This document shows, one piece after another, positions 41,770-51,376 of a stretch of 64,000 nucleotides of DNA. Location of the stretch: the NCBI GenBank assembly GCA_963722905.1, contig CAVROT010000006.1, positions 124,001 to 188,000 on the forward strand, given 5' to 3'. A program made the translations under genes and the position numbers. The first letter of the stretch is position 1. Each line of letters begins with the position of its first letter. The stretch comes from CAVROT01 sp963722905. Its GTDB lineage: Bacteria; Pseudomonadota; Alphaproteobacteria; Rhodobacterales; Rhodobacteraceae. A model generated the notes under the pieces. The model made no database searches. It saw nothing but the letters and a program-made list of their open reading frames with translations, and was not told where the DNA came from.

Positions 41770-42420
41770 TCAGGCCGCGGTGCCGATGGGGCAGGTCACC
41801 CCGGTGCCGCCGATCCCGCAATAGCCGCGCGGGTTTTTCGACAGGTACTGCTGGTGATAATCCTCGGCGGCGTAGAACGTATCGGCCGGTTCGATCTCGG
41901 TCGTGATGGCACCGTAGCCTGCCTCGCGCAGACGCGGCGCGAACGCCTCGGCCGAATCGCGCGCGGCCTCGGCCTGCCCGGCGGTGGTGGTATAGATGCC
42001 GGAACGGTACTGAGTGCCGCGGTCGTTGCCCTGCCGCATTCCCTGCGTCGGGTCATGCCCTTCCCAGAACGTGCGCAGCAATGCGTCGTAGGACGTCACC
42101 GACGGATCGTAGACCACGCGCACCACCTCGTTATGGCCGGTGCGGCCCGAACAGACTTCCTCGTAGGTCGGATTGGGCGTGTGGCCGCCGGCGTAGCCGA
42201 CCAAAGTCGACGTGACGCCCGGCAGGCCCCAGAACATCCGCTCGACCCCCCAGAAACAGCCCATGCCGAAGATCGCCACCTCATGGCCCGGCGGAACGTC
42301 CAAGGTCAGGGGCGCGCCCGTCGCGTGATGGGTTCCTCCGACCGGGATCGCCCGGTCGCGGCCCGGCAGCGCGTCCGCGGCGGGCACCATGTCTGATTTG
42401 GATCGGAAGAGATTGAACAT
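41770..42420 (-). CDS. msrA: Peptide-methionine (S)-S-oxide reductase MsrA
   Basis: Protein of 216 residues that repairs methionine-S-sulfoxide in proteins. The catalytic motif is FGMGCFWGVERMFW (about residues 50-63), followed by GYAGGHTPNPTYEEVCSGRTGHNEVV (positions about 75-100) and the HDPTQGMRQGNDRGTQYRS core. The C-terminal CPIGTAA offers a possible resolving cysteine. ATG 42420 has GGGAG six bases upstream. It lies 54 bases from the MFS gene on the same strand. Confidence 0.95.
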   Translation of the reverse strand: MFNLFRSKSDMVPAADALPGRDRAIPVGGTHHATGAPLTLDVPPGHEVAIFGMGCFWGVERMFWGLPGVTSTLVGYAGGHTPNPTYEEVCSGRTGHNEVVRVVYDPSVTSYDALLRTFWEGHDPTQGMRQGNDRGTQYRSGIYTTTAGQAEAARDSAEAFAPRLREAGYGAITTEIEPADTFYAAEDYHQQYLSKNPRGYCGIGGTGVTCPIGTAA

Positions 42421-42474
42421 CTGCGGCTCCCTGCATCGCTTGCCCACGCGATATAGGGTGGCCCTGCGGGATCG

Positions 42475-43704
42475 CTACAGCGCCGGGACCGGCAGCGCGC
42501 CCGAAAAGACCGTCTCGTGCCCCGGTGCGGGATGGCGCGGGATCAGCAGCGCCAGCGCCAGCGACGTCAGCGCCATCCCGGAGGCCAGGACGAACACCGC
42601 GCCGGGCGACACGATCCAGAGATAGCCGAGGCCCGCCGGCAGGAAGACGGCCGCGATGTGGTTGATGGTGAACGCGACCGCCGCCGTGGGCGCGATGTCG
42701 CGCGGGTCGGCGATCTTCTGGAAATAGGTCTTCAGCGCGAAGGCCAGCGCAAAGAAGATGTGGTTCAGCACGTAGAGCACCGCCGCCAGCACGACCCCCC
42801 AGCCGAAGTAGTAGAGCCCGCCGTAGAGCAGGAACACCGTCGCCAGCCCGACGTATTCGAACCCCAGCGCCGCGCGTTCGCCGAAATGCCCCACCGCGCG
42901 GCCCATCAACGGCGCCAGCACGACGTTGGCGGCGTAGTTGATGAGGAAGAGCGCGGTGATCTCGTGCACGTCGAAGCCGAACCTCTCGACCATCATGAAC
43001 GCCGCGAAGACGATGAAGATCTGCCGCCGCGCGCCCGACATGAACTGTAGCGCGTAATAGAGCCAGTAGCGGCGGCGCAGAACGAAGGTCTTGAGCTGCG
43101 GGTCCGGCGCCTCGAACTGGGGATAGGCCAGCAGGCAGAAGACCGCGATGGCGGCCGTCACGCCGCCGGCGGTCATGTAGACGAAGGCATAGCTCAGATC
43201 GAACGCCCGCCAGGTGACGACCAGCAGCCCGTAGGCCAGAAAGGACGCGCCCGAGCCGACGGCGACCAGCCATCCCAGCATCTGCGGCGCGCGCTTCTTG
43301 TCGATCCATTGCAGTTGGAGCGACTGGTTCACCGTCTCGTAGTAGTGGAACCCGATTGAGCTGAGCATCGTCAGCGTAAGCAAGTCCGCCATGGACGGGA
43401 AATAGGCCGTGACTGCGGTGGCACAGCCCAGCAGCAGCAGCGATACCAGGCCCAACACCTGCTCGCGCACGAAGATTATGATGGCGATCACCCCTATGGC
43501 GAGAAAGCCGGGGATCTCGCGCACCGTATGCAGCCAGCCGATCTCGACCCCGGTGAAACCGGCGGCCTCGATGACGAAGTTGTTGAGCAGCGCGGACCAG
43601 GTAGCGAAGGCGACTGGCATCGCGAACGCCATCAGCAGCAGCAGCGTCACCGGCCGCCGCCACACGGGCAAGGCGCCCGCGTCCCTGATCCGAACCGTCT
43701 TCAT
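42475..43704 (-). CDS. MFS transporter
   Basis: Protein of 409 residues with about twelve hydrophobic segments and short loops. An N-terminal basic stretch (KTVRIRDAGALPVWRRP) precedes the first helix (VTLLLLMAFAMPVAFATW). A long central cytoplasmic loop includes PQFEAPDPQLKTFVLRRRYW. The family is clear from topology, but the cargo is not readable. Loop motifs of sugar or drug exporters are not obvious. It is followed 54 bases later by msrA and preceded by a small membrane protein gene. Confidence 0.82.
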   Translation of the reverse strand: MKTVRIRDAGALPVWRRPVTLLLLMAFAMPVAFATWSALLNNFVIEAAGFTGVEIGWLHTVREIPGFLAIGVIAIIIFVREQVLGLVSLLLLGCATAVTAYFPSMADLLTLTMLSSIGFHYYETVNQSLQLQWIDKKRAPQMLGWLVAVGSGASFLAYGLLVVTWRAFDLSYAFVYMTAGGVTAAIAVFCLLAYPQFEAPDPQLKTFVLRRRYWLYYALQFMSGARRQIFIVFAAFMMVERFGFDVHEITALFLINYAANVVLAPLMGRAVGHFGERAALGFEYVGLATVFLLYGGLYYFGWGVVLAAVLYVLNHIFFALAFALKTYFQKIADPRDIAPTAAVAFTINHIAAVFLPAGLGYLWIVSPGAVFVLASGMALTSLALALLIPRHPAPGHETVFSGALPVPAL

Positions 43705-43748
43705 GAGCGCCGATTACGCCCGGCTGCCCGGTTTGCCCAGCCTCGTCG

Positions 43749-43949
43749 TCACCCGCCGCTGCGCATGACGTTGCCGTGCCAGTCGGGCAACGCCGCGTCC
43801 TGCGGGCCGGCGGCCGGCAACAGCGCCGGCAGCCACGCGGCCAGCACGGCGAAGAGAAGGATGGCAACGGCGGCACGCAGCCGGTCGGCGGTCGCCCCGG
43901 TTTGATATCCTGGCCGGACGGTCGGGGTGTCGGTATCGAGCGTACGCAT
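43749..43949 (-). CDS. Small single-pass membrane protein, unknown
   Basis: Frame of 66 codons starting at ATG 43949 with a perfect GGAGG seven bases ahead. The protein has a polar N-terminus (RTLDTDTPTVRPGYQTG), one hydrophobic segment (AAVAILLFAVLAAWLPALL, about residues 29-47) and a short tail. It is 44 bases upstream of the MFS gene on the same strand and could be co-transcribed. I do not recognise a family. Confidence 0.5.
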   Translation of the reverse strand: MRTLDTDTPTVRPGYQTGATADRLRAAVAILLFAVLAAWLPALLPAAGPQDAALPDWHGNVMRSGG

Positions 43950-44190
43950 GGCAGCCTCCTGATGGTAAGGCCACTGCATCTAGTGGATAGCGTTCGATCA
44001 TATAAGCGAATGTTTGTAGCGATCGTCATCACCAGAAGCGATGATATGTCGTGGACCGCAGGCTTGCAGGGCGCTGTCGACGGTCAGGCAGGTATCCTCG
44101 CGCAAGCGGACCGGGCCTGCCCACTCGGCCCCTGGCCACGAGGTGCCGGCCCGTGCCGGCCGGACGCGCATTCCCGCCCGGCCGCAACGG

Positions 44191-44616
44191 TCAGAAGTCG
44201 AACGTCTGGTCGACGGGGGTCGGCCCCGCAATGTCGACGTTGTGGAATACGCTGCCGGCCGACGCTTCCAGCGTCCCGCCCGTGCGGTCGCCCTGCGCCG
44301 ACAGGAAGGCGGACGCGCTGCTTCCGTCCGGCCCGCTGAAGGACGAGGCGCTGACGAAGGCCGACGACCCCCCCGCGCCCGAGGCCGAGATCTGTCCGGA
44401 AGTGCTGGCCGGCCCTCCGGAGGGAGAGAAGACGAAGACGTCGCGCGTCACGGACCCGGCCTGCAGACTGTCGGAGATGTCGACGGTCCGGGGCACGATC
44501 GGATCGGGCACCAAGGAAACCGGGGTGAACTGGATTCCTTTGAGACCGGTGGCGGGCAGATCGACGGGCTGCGCGAGCCCGAGGAAGTCGAAGTCGAGTT
44601 TTGAGAATCGAGGCAT
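44191..44616 (-). CDS. Hypothetical Ser/Gly/Ala-rich protein
   Basis: Protein of 141 residues, starting at ATG 44616 (MPRFSKLDFDFLGLAQ), nine bases after AAAGGA. The N-terminal third looks structured (ATGLKGIQFTPVSLVPDPIV). The middle (about 65-110) is low-complexity Ser/Gly/Ala (SASGAGGSSAFVSASSFSG). The C-terminus ends QTFDF. There is no classical signal peptide or transmembrane helix. A short aromatic C-terminus and Gly/Ser-rich body suggest a secreted or surface protein, but no family is recognised. Confidence 0.5.
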   Translation of the reverse strand: MPRFSKLDFDFLGLAQPVDLPATGLKGIQFTPVSLVPDPIVPRTVDISDSLQAGSVTRDVFVFSPSGGPASTSGQISASGAGGSSAFVSASSFSGPDGSSASAFLSAQGDRTGGTLEASAGSVFHNVDIAGPTPVDQTFDF

Positions 44617-44761
44617 GCGTGGTCCTTTCATCCGGGCCTGTACATCCGGCCGTCTCACGGGTCCGAAATAGTCAGCAACTCAAGGTTGATCCAGTTTATA
44701 ACCAGATCACGTCAGAGTATCGGCAGCCCGCCGCGCATCCGGCGCATGGGCGCCGACGATC

Positions 44762-46963
44762 CTAAAGGAAGCTCTGCGGATCTATGTCGATGCTCATACG
44801 GGTGTCGCCGCGCAGGCGGAACTGCGCGGCCCATTCCGTCAGGGCCGATTGCAACGGCGCCGCCTTGTCCGCCTTGACCAGCAGGCGCACGCGGTGGCGT
44901 CCGCGGATCCGCGCGATGGGCGCTGGCGCAGGGCCCCAGACCTGGGCACCGATGCGACGCAGCGGCTCGTCCCGCCGCGCCATCTCGGCGCCGAGGTCGA
45001 ACACCGTCTGGACGTCGCCGGCCGACAGCACGATCCCGGCCATGCGCCCGTAGGGCGGCACGCCGGCCGCGCGCCGCTCGGCCGCCTCGGCGCGCCAGAA
45101 CCCCTCTTCGTCGCCCGACAGGATCGCCCGGATCACCGGATGATCGGGCTGGTAGGTCTGCATGAGCGCGACGCCCGGCGTTTCGACCCGCCCGGCGCGG
45201 CCGGCGACCTGGCGCATCAGCTGGAACGTCCGCTCGGCGGCGCGCAGGTCGCTGCCCTGCAGCCCCAGATCGGCGTCGATGACGCCCACAAGCGTCAGCA
45301 AGGGGAAGTTGTGGCCTTTCGTCACCAGCTGCGTGCCGATCACGATGTCGGCCCCGCCCGCCGCGATCGCCTCGATTCTCTCCTTCAGCGCGCGGGCGGA
45401 GCCGTGCATGTCCGACGACAGCACCTCGATCCGCGCGCCTTCGAACAGGGAAGCCGCTTCCTCGCCCAGACGCTCCACCCCCGGGCCGACGGCCGACAGC
45501 CGGTCCTCGGCGTCGCAATGCGGGCAGCGGGACGGGACGGGGCGCGATTCGCCGCACTGGTGGCAGACCAGCCGGCGCAGGAACCGATGCTCGACCATAC
45601 GGGCGTCGCACTGGTGGCAGCCGATCTGCTGGCCGCAGGCCCGGCACAATGTCACCGGCGCATAGCCGCGGCGATTGAGGAACAGCAGCGACTGTTCCCC
45701 CCGCTCCAGCCGCGCCGCGATCTCGCCGCGCAGGGTGGGCGAGATCCAGCGCCCGCCGGGCAGATCCTCGGCGCGCATGTCGATGGCGCGCATTTCGGGC
45801 ATGACCGCCGCACCAAACCGCGCCGTGAGGTCGATCCGGTCGTATTTCCCGGCCTCGACGTTGGCCCAGGTCTCCAGCGACGGAGTGGCCGAGGCCAGCA
45901 CCACCTGCGCCGCGTCGATGGAGGCGCGCAGCACAGCCATGTCGCGCGCATTATAGAGGACGCCCTCCTCCTGCTTGTAAGAGGTGTCGTGCTCCTCGTC
46001 GACGATGATGAGCCCAAGATCCGCGTAAGGCAGGAACAGCGCCGACCGCGCTCCCACGACAAGCTGCGCGCCGCCCGTGCCCACCATGCGCCAGCAGCGC
46101 CGCCGCTCGGCCCCGGCGACGCCCGAGTGCCATTCGGCGGGCGCGGCGCCGAACCGCGCCTCGACCCGGGTGAGGAAGCCCGCGGTCAGCGCGATCTCGG
46201 GCAGCAGGACCAGCGCCTGCCGCCCTGCGGCCAGCGTGGCAGCGACGGCTTCGAGGTAGACCTCGGTCTTGCCCGATCCGGTGACGCCGCGCAGAAGGGT
46301 CGTGCCGTAGGCGCCGCCCTCGACCGCCGCGACCAGCGAAGCGGCGCCGGCGGCCTGATCGGGCGTCAGCGGCACGCCGGGACGGGCCGGATCCAGTCGG
46401 GGATAGGGGCCATCGCGCGCACTGAGTTCCTCGATCACGGCGCCCTGTGCTGCCAGCCCGCGGATCACGCCAGTCCCGGTGCCGGCGGCCTCGGCCAGCT
46501 CTTGCAGCGCGAAGGCCAGGCCGCCATGCGCCTCCAGCACGTCCAGCACGCGGCGCCGGGCGGGGGTGATCCGGTCCGGCGCGCCGTCGCCCCGCCGGTA
46601 GACGCGCCGCATGGCCGGCGGATCGCCGAGGCCCGGCGCCCGCGTCGCGAGGCGCAGCATCGCCGGCAGCGGCGTCAGGGTGTAGGCGGCGGCGCGCGAC
46701 AGGAACTGGCGCATCGCGAAGGGCATCGGCGCGACGTCCAGCACCCGCGTGACGGCGCGGACCTTCGACAGGTCGTAGCCGCCCTCGCCAGCGCCCCAGA
46801 CCACCCCCGTCACCCGGCGCGGCCCCAGCGGCACCTCGACATGGGCGCCGTCGTGGCACCCCCCCTCGGGCGCGCGGTAGTCCAGCGTGCCCACCGACCC
46901 GCCCATCGGCTGCGAGGTCAGGACCGCGACCAGCGCGTCCGCGTCGTGGAACGCATTCTTCAC
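44762..46963 (-). CDS. priA: Primosomal protein N' (replication restart helicase PriA)
   Basis: Helicase of 733 residues that reloads the replisome at repaired forks. The N-terminal 3'-DNA-binding region has HVEVPLGPRRVTGVVWG. Walker A is GVTGSGKTEVYLE (about 228-240), the DEAH-type box is IIVDEEHD, and motif III is VLASATPS. A zinc-binding cysteine cluster (CRACGQQIGCHQC, CHQCGESRPVPSRCPHC) lies near 437-480, and GRAGR is motif VI. Length is normal for the family. fsa, DUF484 and xerC lie on the opposite strand next door, the order usual in Rhodobacteraceae. Confidence 0.96.
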   Translation of the reverse strand: MKNAFHDADALVAVLTSQPMGGSVGTLDYRAPEGGCHDGAHVEVPLGPRRVTGVVWGAGEGGYDLSKVRAVTRVLDVAPMPFAMRQFLSRAAAYTLTPLPAMLRLATRAPGLGDPPAMRRVYRRGDGAPDRITPARRRVLDVLEAHGGLAFALQELAEAAGTGTGVIRGLAAQGAVIEELSARDGPYPRLDPARPGVPLTPDQAAGAASLVAAVEGGAYGTTLLRGVTGSGKTEVYLEAVAATLAAGRQALVLLPEIALTAGFLTRVEARFGAAPAEWHSGVAGAERRRCWRMVGTGGAQLVVGARSALFLPYADLGLIIVDEEHDTSYKQEEGVLYNARDMAVLRASIDAAQVVLASATPSLETWANVEAGKYDRIDLTARFGAAVMPEMRAIDMRAEDLPGGRWISPTLRGEIAARLERGEQSLLFLNRRGYAPVTLCRACGQQIGCHQCDARMVEHRFLRRLVCHQCGESRPVPSRCPHCDAEDRLSAVGPGVERLGEEAASLFEGARIEVLSSDMHGSARALKERIEAIAAGGADIVIGTQLVTKGHNFPLLTLVGVIDADLGLQGSDLRAAERTFQLMRQVAGRAGRVETPGVALMQTYQPDHPVIRAILSGDEEGFWRAEAAERRAAGVPPYGRMAGIVLSAGDVQTVFDLGAEMARRDEPLRRIGAQVWGPAPAPIARIRGRHRVRLLVKADKAAPLQSALTEWAAQFRLRGDTRMSIDIDPQSFL

Positions 46964-47116
46964 CCGCGCGCCGGGCCTGTCGCGCCCCGCGGCGCTGCGC
47001 TAGAACGGGCCGGAACCGCCCTGCACGACGCAGCGGCACCCGCAGGACCGAATCGGGCGCGCCGCAGGGCCGCCGGTACCGACATTCGATCCGCCACGTG
47101 AAAGGACCTCCGCCAC

Positions 47117-47770
47117 ATGAAATTCTTCGTGGACACCGCCGACATCGACGCCATCCGGGACCTGCACGCGCTGGGGATGGTGGACGGCGTCACGACCAAC
47201 CCCTCCCTCATCATGAAGTCGGGCCGCGACTTCAAGGAGGTCACGGCCGAGATCTGCGCCCTCGTCCCCGGCCCCGTCAGCGCAGAGACGGTGGCGACGG
47301 ACGCCGAAACGATGGTGGCCGAGGGACGCGCGCTGGCCGCCATCGCCGACAACATCGCCGTCAAGGTGCCGCTGACCTGGGACGGGCTGAAGGCCTGCAA
47401 GACGCTGACCGACGAGGGGCGGATGGTCAACGTGACGCTCTGCTTCTCGGCCAATCAGGCGCTGCTGGCCGCGAAGGCCGGTGCAACCTTCATCTCGCCC
47501 TTCGTCGGCCGGCTGGACGACCTCAACATCGACGGGATGGAGCTGATCCGCGAGATCCGCGAGATCTACGACAATTACGATTTCACCACGCAGATCCTCG
47601 CCGCATCGATCCGCACCGCCAACCACATGAAGGAGGCGGCGCTGGCCGGCGCCGACGTCGCCACCGCGCCGCCCGGCGTGATCCGCGCGATGGCCAGCCA
47701 CGTGCTGACCGACAAGGGGCTGGAGACGTTCCTGTCGGACTGGGGCAAGACGGGCCAGTCGATCCTCTGA
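47117..47770 (+). CDS. fsa: Fructose-6-phosphate aldolase / transaldolase-like protein
   Basis: Class I aldolase of 217 residues in the small transaldolase (TalC/MipB) family. MKFFVDTADIDAIRDLHALG opens it, GVTTNPSLI is the family motif, and the Schiff-base Lys lies in NIAVKVPLTWDGL (about residue 86). AGATFISPFVGRLDD and TQILAASIRT follow. It cleaves or forms fructose 6-phosphate, or acts as transaldolase. The residue that separates the two activities cannot be judged safely here, so the symbol is by family. ATG 47117 has AAAGGA about ten bases ahead. Confidence 0.9.
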   Translation: MKFFVDTADIDAIRDLHALGMVDGVTTNPSLIMKSGRDFKEVTAEICALVPGPVSAETVATDAETMVAEGRALAAIADNIAVKVPLTWDGLKACKTLTDEGRMVNVTLCFSANQALLAAKAGATFISPFVGRLDDLNIDGMELIREIREIYDNYDFTTQILAASIRTANHMKEAALAGADVATAPPGVIRAMASHVLTDKGLETFLSDWGKTGQSIL

Positions 47771-47905
47771 CACCGCGCGGGTCGCAGGTGTGGCGCGCCG
47801 GACGCGATCGGCCGCGATCGCGGATGCGGCAGGCGCAATTTCCGCGCGTGTGTGTATGGTCCCCGCGTGAAGCAGTGAAAACCCGGATATAACAAGGGGA
47901 TCCAT

Positions 47906-48628
47906 ATGGGCATGAATGTTGGCGGCACCGCAATCGAGGTCGGCGATCAACTGGACGGCGCGGTGCGCGCGGCGATCCTGGCGCAACCCGACGCGGTTCT
48001 GGGCGACATCGAGGTCATGCGCGCGCTGGTCGATGCCGACGTGCGCGCGATGGGCGGCAACGTCGTGGATCTGCGCGGCGTCGCGATGGACCGCCTGGCG
48101 CAACGGCTGGACCGGCTGGAGGATACGCACCGCAGCGTGATCGCGGCAGCCTACGACAACCTGGCCGGCACCGCCCTGGTGCACCGCGCGGTACTGCGCC
48201 TGCTGGAAACCGACACGTTCGAGGCGTTCGTTGCCGCGCTGGAGGAGGTGGCCGACATCCTGTGCGTCGACGGCCTGCGTCTGGTCCTGGAGGCCGAGGG
48301 CGACGCCGGCGACGCGCTGGCCGAGGGGCTGGGCGCGCACCTGGCGCTCGCCACTCCCGGAACCGTCGCGACCGAGGTCGGCGCGGGGCATCGCGGCGCC
48401 GTCCTGCGCCGCTGCAATGCCGGCGGATCGCCGGCGATCTGGGGCGACGCCGGCGACGAATTGCGGTCGGAGGCCTGCCTGTTGCTGGACCTCGGGGCCG
48501 CGAGGCGCCCGGCGATGCTGGTTCTGGGCTCGGTCGATCCGGCGCAGTTCGCACCGGCGCAGGGCGGCGACCTTCTGGCGTTTCTCGGCGGCACGTTCGA
48601 GCGGACGCTAAGCCGCTGGCTGGCGTGA
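47906..48628 (+). CDS. DUF484-family protein
   Basis: Protein of 240 residues with a GAF-like C-terminal half. The N-terminus has RAAILAQPDAVLGDIEVMRAL, close to the usual DUF484 opening in which short helices precede a coiled coil (RLAQRLDRLEDTHRSVI). The C-terminus reads FLGGTFERTLSRWLA. DUF484 genes almost always precede xerC, as here, where the GTG of xerC overlaps the stop. Function is unknown. Confidence 0.88.
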   Translation: MGMNVGGTAIEVGDQLDGAVRAAILAQPDAVLGDIEVMRALVDADVRAMGGNVVDLRGVAMDRLAQRLDRLEDTHRSVIAAAYDNLAGTALVHRAVLRLLETDTFEAFVAALEEVADILCVDGLRLVLEAEGDAGDALAEGLGAHLALATPGTVATEVGAGHRGAVLRRCNAGGSPAIWGDAGDELRSEACLLLDLGAARRPAMLVLGSVDPAQFAPAQGGDLLAFLGGTFERTLSRWLA

Positions 48629-49569
48629 CCGCACCCGCCGACGCGCCGGCTGCCTTCCTGTCGCCCGCCATGGCGGACGCGCTGGAGGGGTGGCTGGCCG
48701 ACCTGTCGGCGCTGTCGGACGTTTCGGCCAACACGCTCACCGCATACCGGCGCGACGTCACCGGCTATCTCGGGTTTCTTGCCGTGCATCTGGGCGGCGA
48801 GGCGGGCATGGCAGCTCTGAAGCGGGTGGGCGCGACGGATCTCCGCGCCTGGATGGCCCGCGACCGGACCCGCGGCGTCGGTGCGCGGTCGCGGGCCCGG
48901 GCGCTGTCGTCGGTGCGGTCGTTCACCCGCTGGCTGGCCCGGCGCGACGGCTTCGACGCGACGGCCGTGCTGTCGGTCCGGGCGCCGCGGTTCAAGGCGC
49001 CGCTGCCCCGACCGCTGGACGAATCGGGCGCGGCGGCGATGATCCGGGGCGTCGGTACGCAGGCAGAGCGGCCTTGGATTGCCGCGCGCGACGTCGCCGT
49101 GCTGACCCTGCTCTACGGGCTGGGATTGCGGATATCTGAGGCCCTGGCGCTGACGTGGGCCGACCATCCGTTGCCGCAGGTCCTGCGCGTGCGCGGCAAG
49201 GGCGGCAAGGACCGGATGGTGCCCGTCCTGCCCGCCGCGCGCGATGCAGTCGCGGACTACGCCGCGCTCTGCCCGCATCCTGCGCCACGGGACGGGCCGC
49301 TGTTCCTGGGAGTGCGGGGCGGGCGACTGAACCCCCGGCTGGTCGCCCTGTCGATGGAGCGGGCGCGCGGCGTGCTGGGACTGCCGGCGACCGCGACGCC
49401 CCACGCCATGCGCCACTCCTTCGCCACCCACCTGATGGAGGCCGGCGGCGACCTGCGGTCCATCCAGGAACTGCTGGGACACGCGTCCCTGTCGTCGACG
49501 CAGATCTACACCGGCATCGATACCGCCCGTCTGCTGGAGGTCTACGACCGCGCCCATCCCCGGGCCTGA
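48625..49569 (+). CDS. xerC: Tyrosine recombinase XerC
   Basis: Site-specific recombinase of 314 residues that resolves chromosome dimers at dif with XerD. The N-terminal SAM-like domain contains SANTLTAYRRDVTGYLGF. Catalytic residues visible are Arg in GLGLRISEALAL, Lys in GKGGKDRMVPV, His-x-x-Arg in PHAMRHSFATHLMEAGG, His in LLGHASLSSTQIY, and Tyr in the last of these. GTG 48625 overlaps the DUF484 stop. No accessory integrase features such as an arm-binding domain are present, so this is the housekeeping enzyme. Confidence 0.94.
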   Translation: MTAPADAPAAFLSPAMADALEGWLADLSALSDVSANTLTAYRRDVTGYLGFLAVHLGGEAGMAALKRVGATDLRAWMARDRTRGVGARSRARALSSVRSFTRWLARRDGFDATAVLSVRAPRFKAPLPRPLDESGAAAMIRGVGTQAERPWIAARDVAVLTLLYGLGLRISEALALTWADHPLPQVLRVRGKGGKDRMVPVLPAARDAVADYAALCPHPAPRDGPLFLGVRGGRLNPRLVALSMERARGVLGLPATATPHAMRHSFATHLMEAGGDLRSIQELLGHASLSSTQIYTGIDTARLLEVYDRAHPRA

Positions 49570-49740
49570 CGGTCGACCGCCTCCGCCACGCCGCGCGGAA
49601 CGTCGCACAACGGGACGACCGAGTTGCCCGGCTTCGTTCCCCGGAACCGCGGGCGCGCGGACCGGCGCGCGCGGAAGCCCGGCCGCCGATGCCGGGGTCG
49701 CGCACCGGATCCCGGCGACGAGCGGCCCGTCTAGGTGCAG

Positions 49741-50595
49741 TCAGGACGCCGCGTGTCGGCGGGGATCCGCGGGGTAGGTACCGAGCACCCTGATCTCGTC
49801 GGTGAAATAGTCCAGCTCTTCCATCGCGCGCATCACGGCGGGGTCGTCGGGATGGCCCTCGACGTCGGCATAGAACTGCGTCGCGGTGAAGGCGCCGCCG
49901 ACCATGTAGCTTTCCAGCTTTGTCATGTTCACGCCGTTCGTCGCGAAACCGCCCATTGCCTTGTAGAGCGCAGCCGGAATGTTGCGTACGCGGAAGACGA
50001 AGGAGGTGATCATGCCGTCCGATCCGCGCCTGTCGAGGTCCGGCTCGGGCGCCATCAGCAGGAACCGCGTGGTGTTGGTGTCCTGATCCTCGATATGCCG
50101 CGCCAGCATGTCCAGCCCGTAGATCTCCCCCGCCAGCTCGGACGCCAGCGCCGCCTGCGCGGGCCGTCCCTGCTCGGCCACCTGCCGGGCGGCGCCGGCG
50201 GTGTCGGCGGCCGTGACGGCGCGGATGCCGTTGGCGGCCAGGAACCCCGCGCATTGCGGCAGCAGGACCAGATGCGACAGCGCCGTCTCGACCTCCGACA
50301 GCGCGGCGCCGCGCACCCCCAGAAGGTTGATGTGCACCCGCACGAAGGCCTCGGCCACGATGTGCAGGCCGGACCCGGGCAGCAGGCGGTGGATGTCGGC
50401 CACGCGGCCGTAGGTCGTGTTCTCGACCGGTAGCATGGCGCGGTCCGCCAGACCGGTCGCGACGGCGGCGATCGCGTCCTCGAACGTCGGGCAGGGGAGC
50501 GCGCGGCACTGTGGCAGGGCCTCGACCACGGCCTGATGCGAGTAGGCCCCGGGTTCGCCCTGGAAGGCCACGATCCTGGGTTCTTGCGCTGTCAT
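49741..50595 (-). CDS. pheA: Prephenate dehydratase
   Basis: Protein of 284 residues that makes phenylpyruvate from prephenate for phenylalanine synthesis. The catalytic domain has IVAFQGEPGAYSHQA and LPVENTTYGRVADIHRLL, and the conserved NTTRFLLM lies at about 190. The C-terminal ACT domain (FRVRNIPAALYKAMGGFATN, then LESYM) binds phenylalanine for feedback control. There is no chorismate mutase domain, so it is the monofunctional form. ATG 50595 has GGAGG five bases ahead. It is divergent from the cytochrome c gene, 136 bases away. Confidence 0.94.
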   Translation of the reverse strand: MTAQEPRIVAFQGEPGAYSHQAVVEALPQCRALPCPTFEDAIAAVATGLADRAMLPVENTTYGRVADIHRLLPGSGLHIVAEAFVRVHINLLGVRGAALSEVETALSHLVLLPQCAGFLAANGIRAVTAADTAGAARQVAEQGRPAQAALASELAGEIYGLDMLARHIEDQDTNTTRFLLMAPEPDLDRRGSDGMITSFVFRVRNIPAALYKAMGGFATNGVNMTKLESYMVGGAFTATQFYADVEGHPDDPAVMRAMEELDYFTDEIRVLGTYPADPRRHAAS

Positions 50596-50731
50596 CCGTG
50601 CCTCCGGCATCGCCGGACGGCGAATGGTCGCGGCTATACCGCTTGATGCCGTACCCGGGAAGCGGCATATGGGACACGGCGACGGGGACGCTCGCCGGCC
50701 CGCACCGATCAGGCAGGAGAACACGCGCCGC

Positions 50732-51241
50732 ATGTTCGATACGATGACAGTGACCAAGGCCGTGGGTGCGTTCTGCGGAACGCTCCTGGTTTTCATGCTG
50801 GGCAGCTGGGCCGCAGAATCCGTGTTCCACCGCGACACGTATGGCGAGGAAGAGCAGGCCTACGTCATCGACACGGGCGTCGAGGAGTCGGATGGCGAGG
50901 CCGAAGAGGGACCGGACTTCATGACCGTCCTGGCCAGCGCCGACGCGGGCGCCGGAGAGCGCGTCTACAACAAGTGCAGCGCCTGCCATAAACTGGACGG
51001 CACCGACGGCACCGGACCGCATCTGAACGGCGTCGTGAACCGCGAGGTCGGCAGCGTCGGCGGTTACGCCTATTCCGGCGCCCTGTCGGCAGTGGCCGAT
51101 GTCTGGGATCCCGAGGCCCTGAACGGGTTCCTGGAGAACCCCAAGGGCTATGCGCCCGGCACCAAGATGAGCTTCAACGGCCTGCCCAAGGTCGCGGACC
51201 GCGCGAACCTTATCGCCTATCTCGACTCTACGGGCGGCTGA
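50732..51241 (+). CDS. Membrane-anchored class I cytochrome c (CycM/c552-like)
   Basis: Protein of 169 residues. An uncleaved N-terminal anchor (VGAFCGTLLVFMLGSWAAES, about residues 11-30) is followed by an acidic linker and a cytochrome c domain with haem motif CSACH (about 87-91), GPHLNGVV and axial Met in GTKMSFNG (about 151). This is the layout of Rhodobacteraceae CycM/c552, which carries electrons from the bc1 complex to cytochrome oxidase. ATG 50732 follows AGGAGA by eleven bases. Confidence 0.9.
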   Translation: MFDTMTVTKAVGAFCGTLLVFMLGSWAAESVFHRDTYGEEEQAYVIDTGVEESDGEAEEGPDFMTVLASADAGAGERVYNKCSACHKLDGTDGTGPHLNGVVNREVGSVGGYAYSGALSAVADVWDPEALNGFLENPKGYAPGTKMSFNGLPKVADRANLIAYLDSTGG

Positions 51242-51376
51242 GGCAACTGTCGCCTTCGGCGCAACAGGATCGGCTACGGCCTGCCGCTGCGCGCAAATAT
51301 CACGGCATTTCGACTTGATACGGGGGCGGTGGCACCCCTAGCGTGTCCGACAGCATATGCCGGAAGTGGAAAGTTC

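Noticed and set aside
48625..49569. Phage or island integrase
   Set aside because: The DUF484-xerC coupling, the chromosomal neighbours and the lack of an arm-binding domain identify housekeeping XerC.
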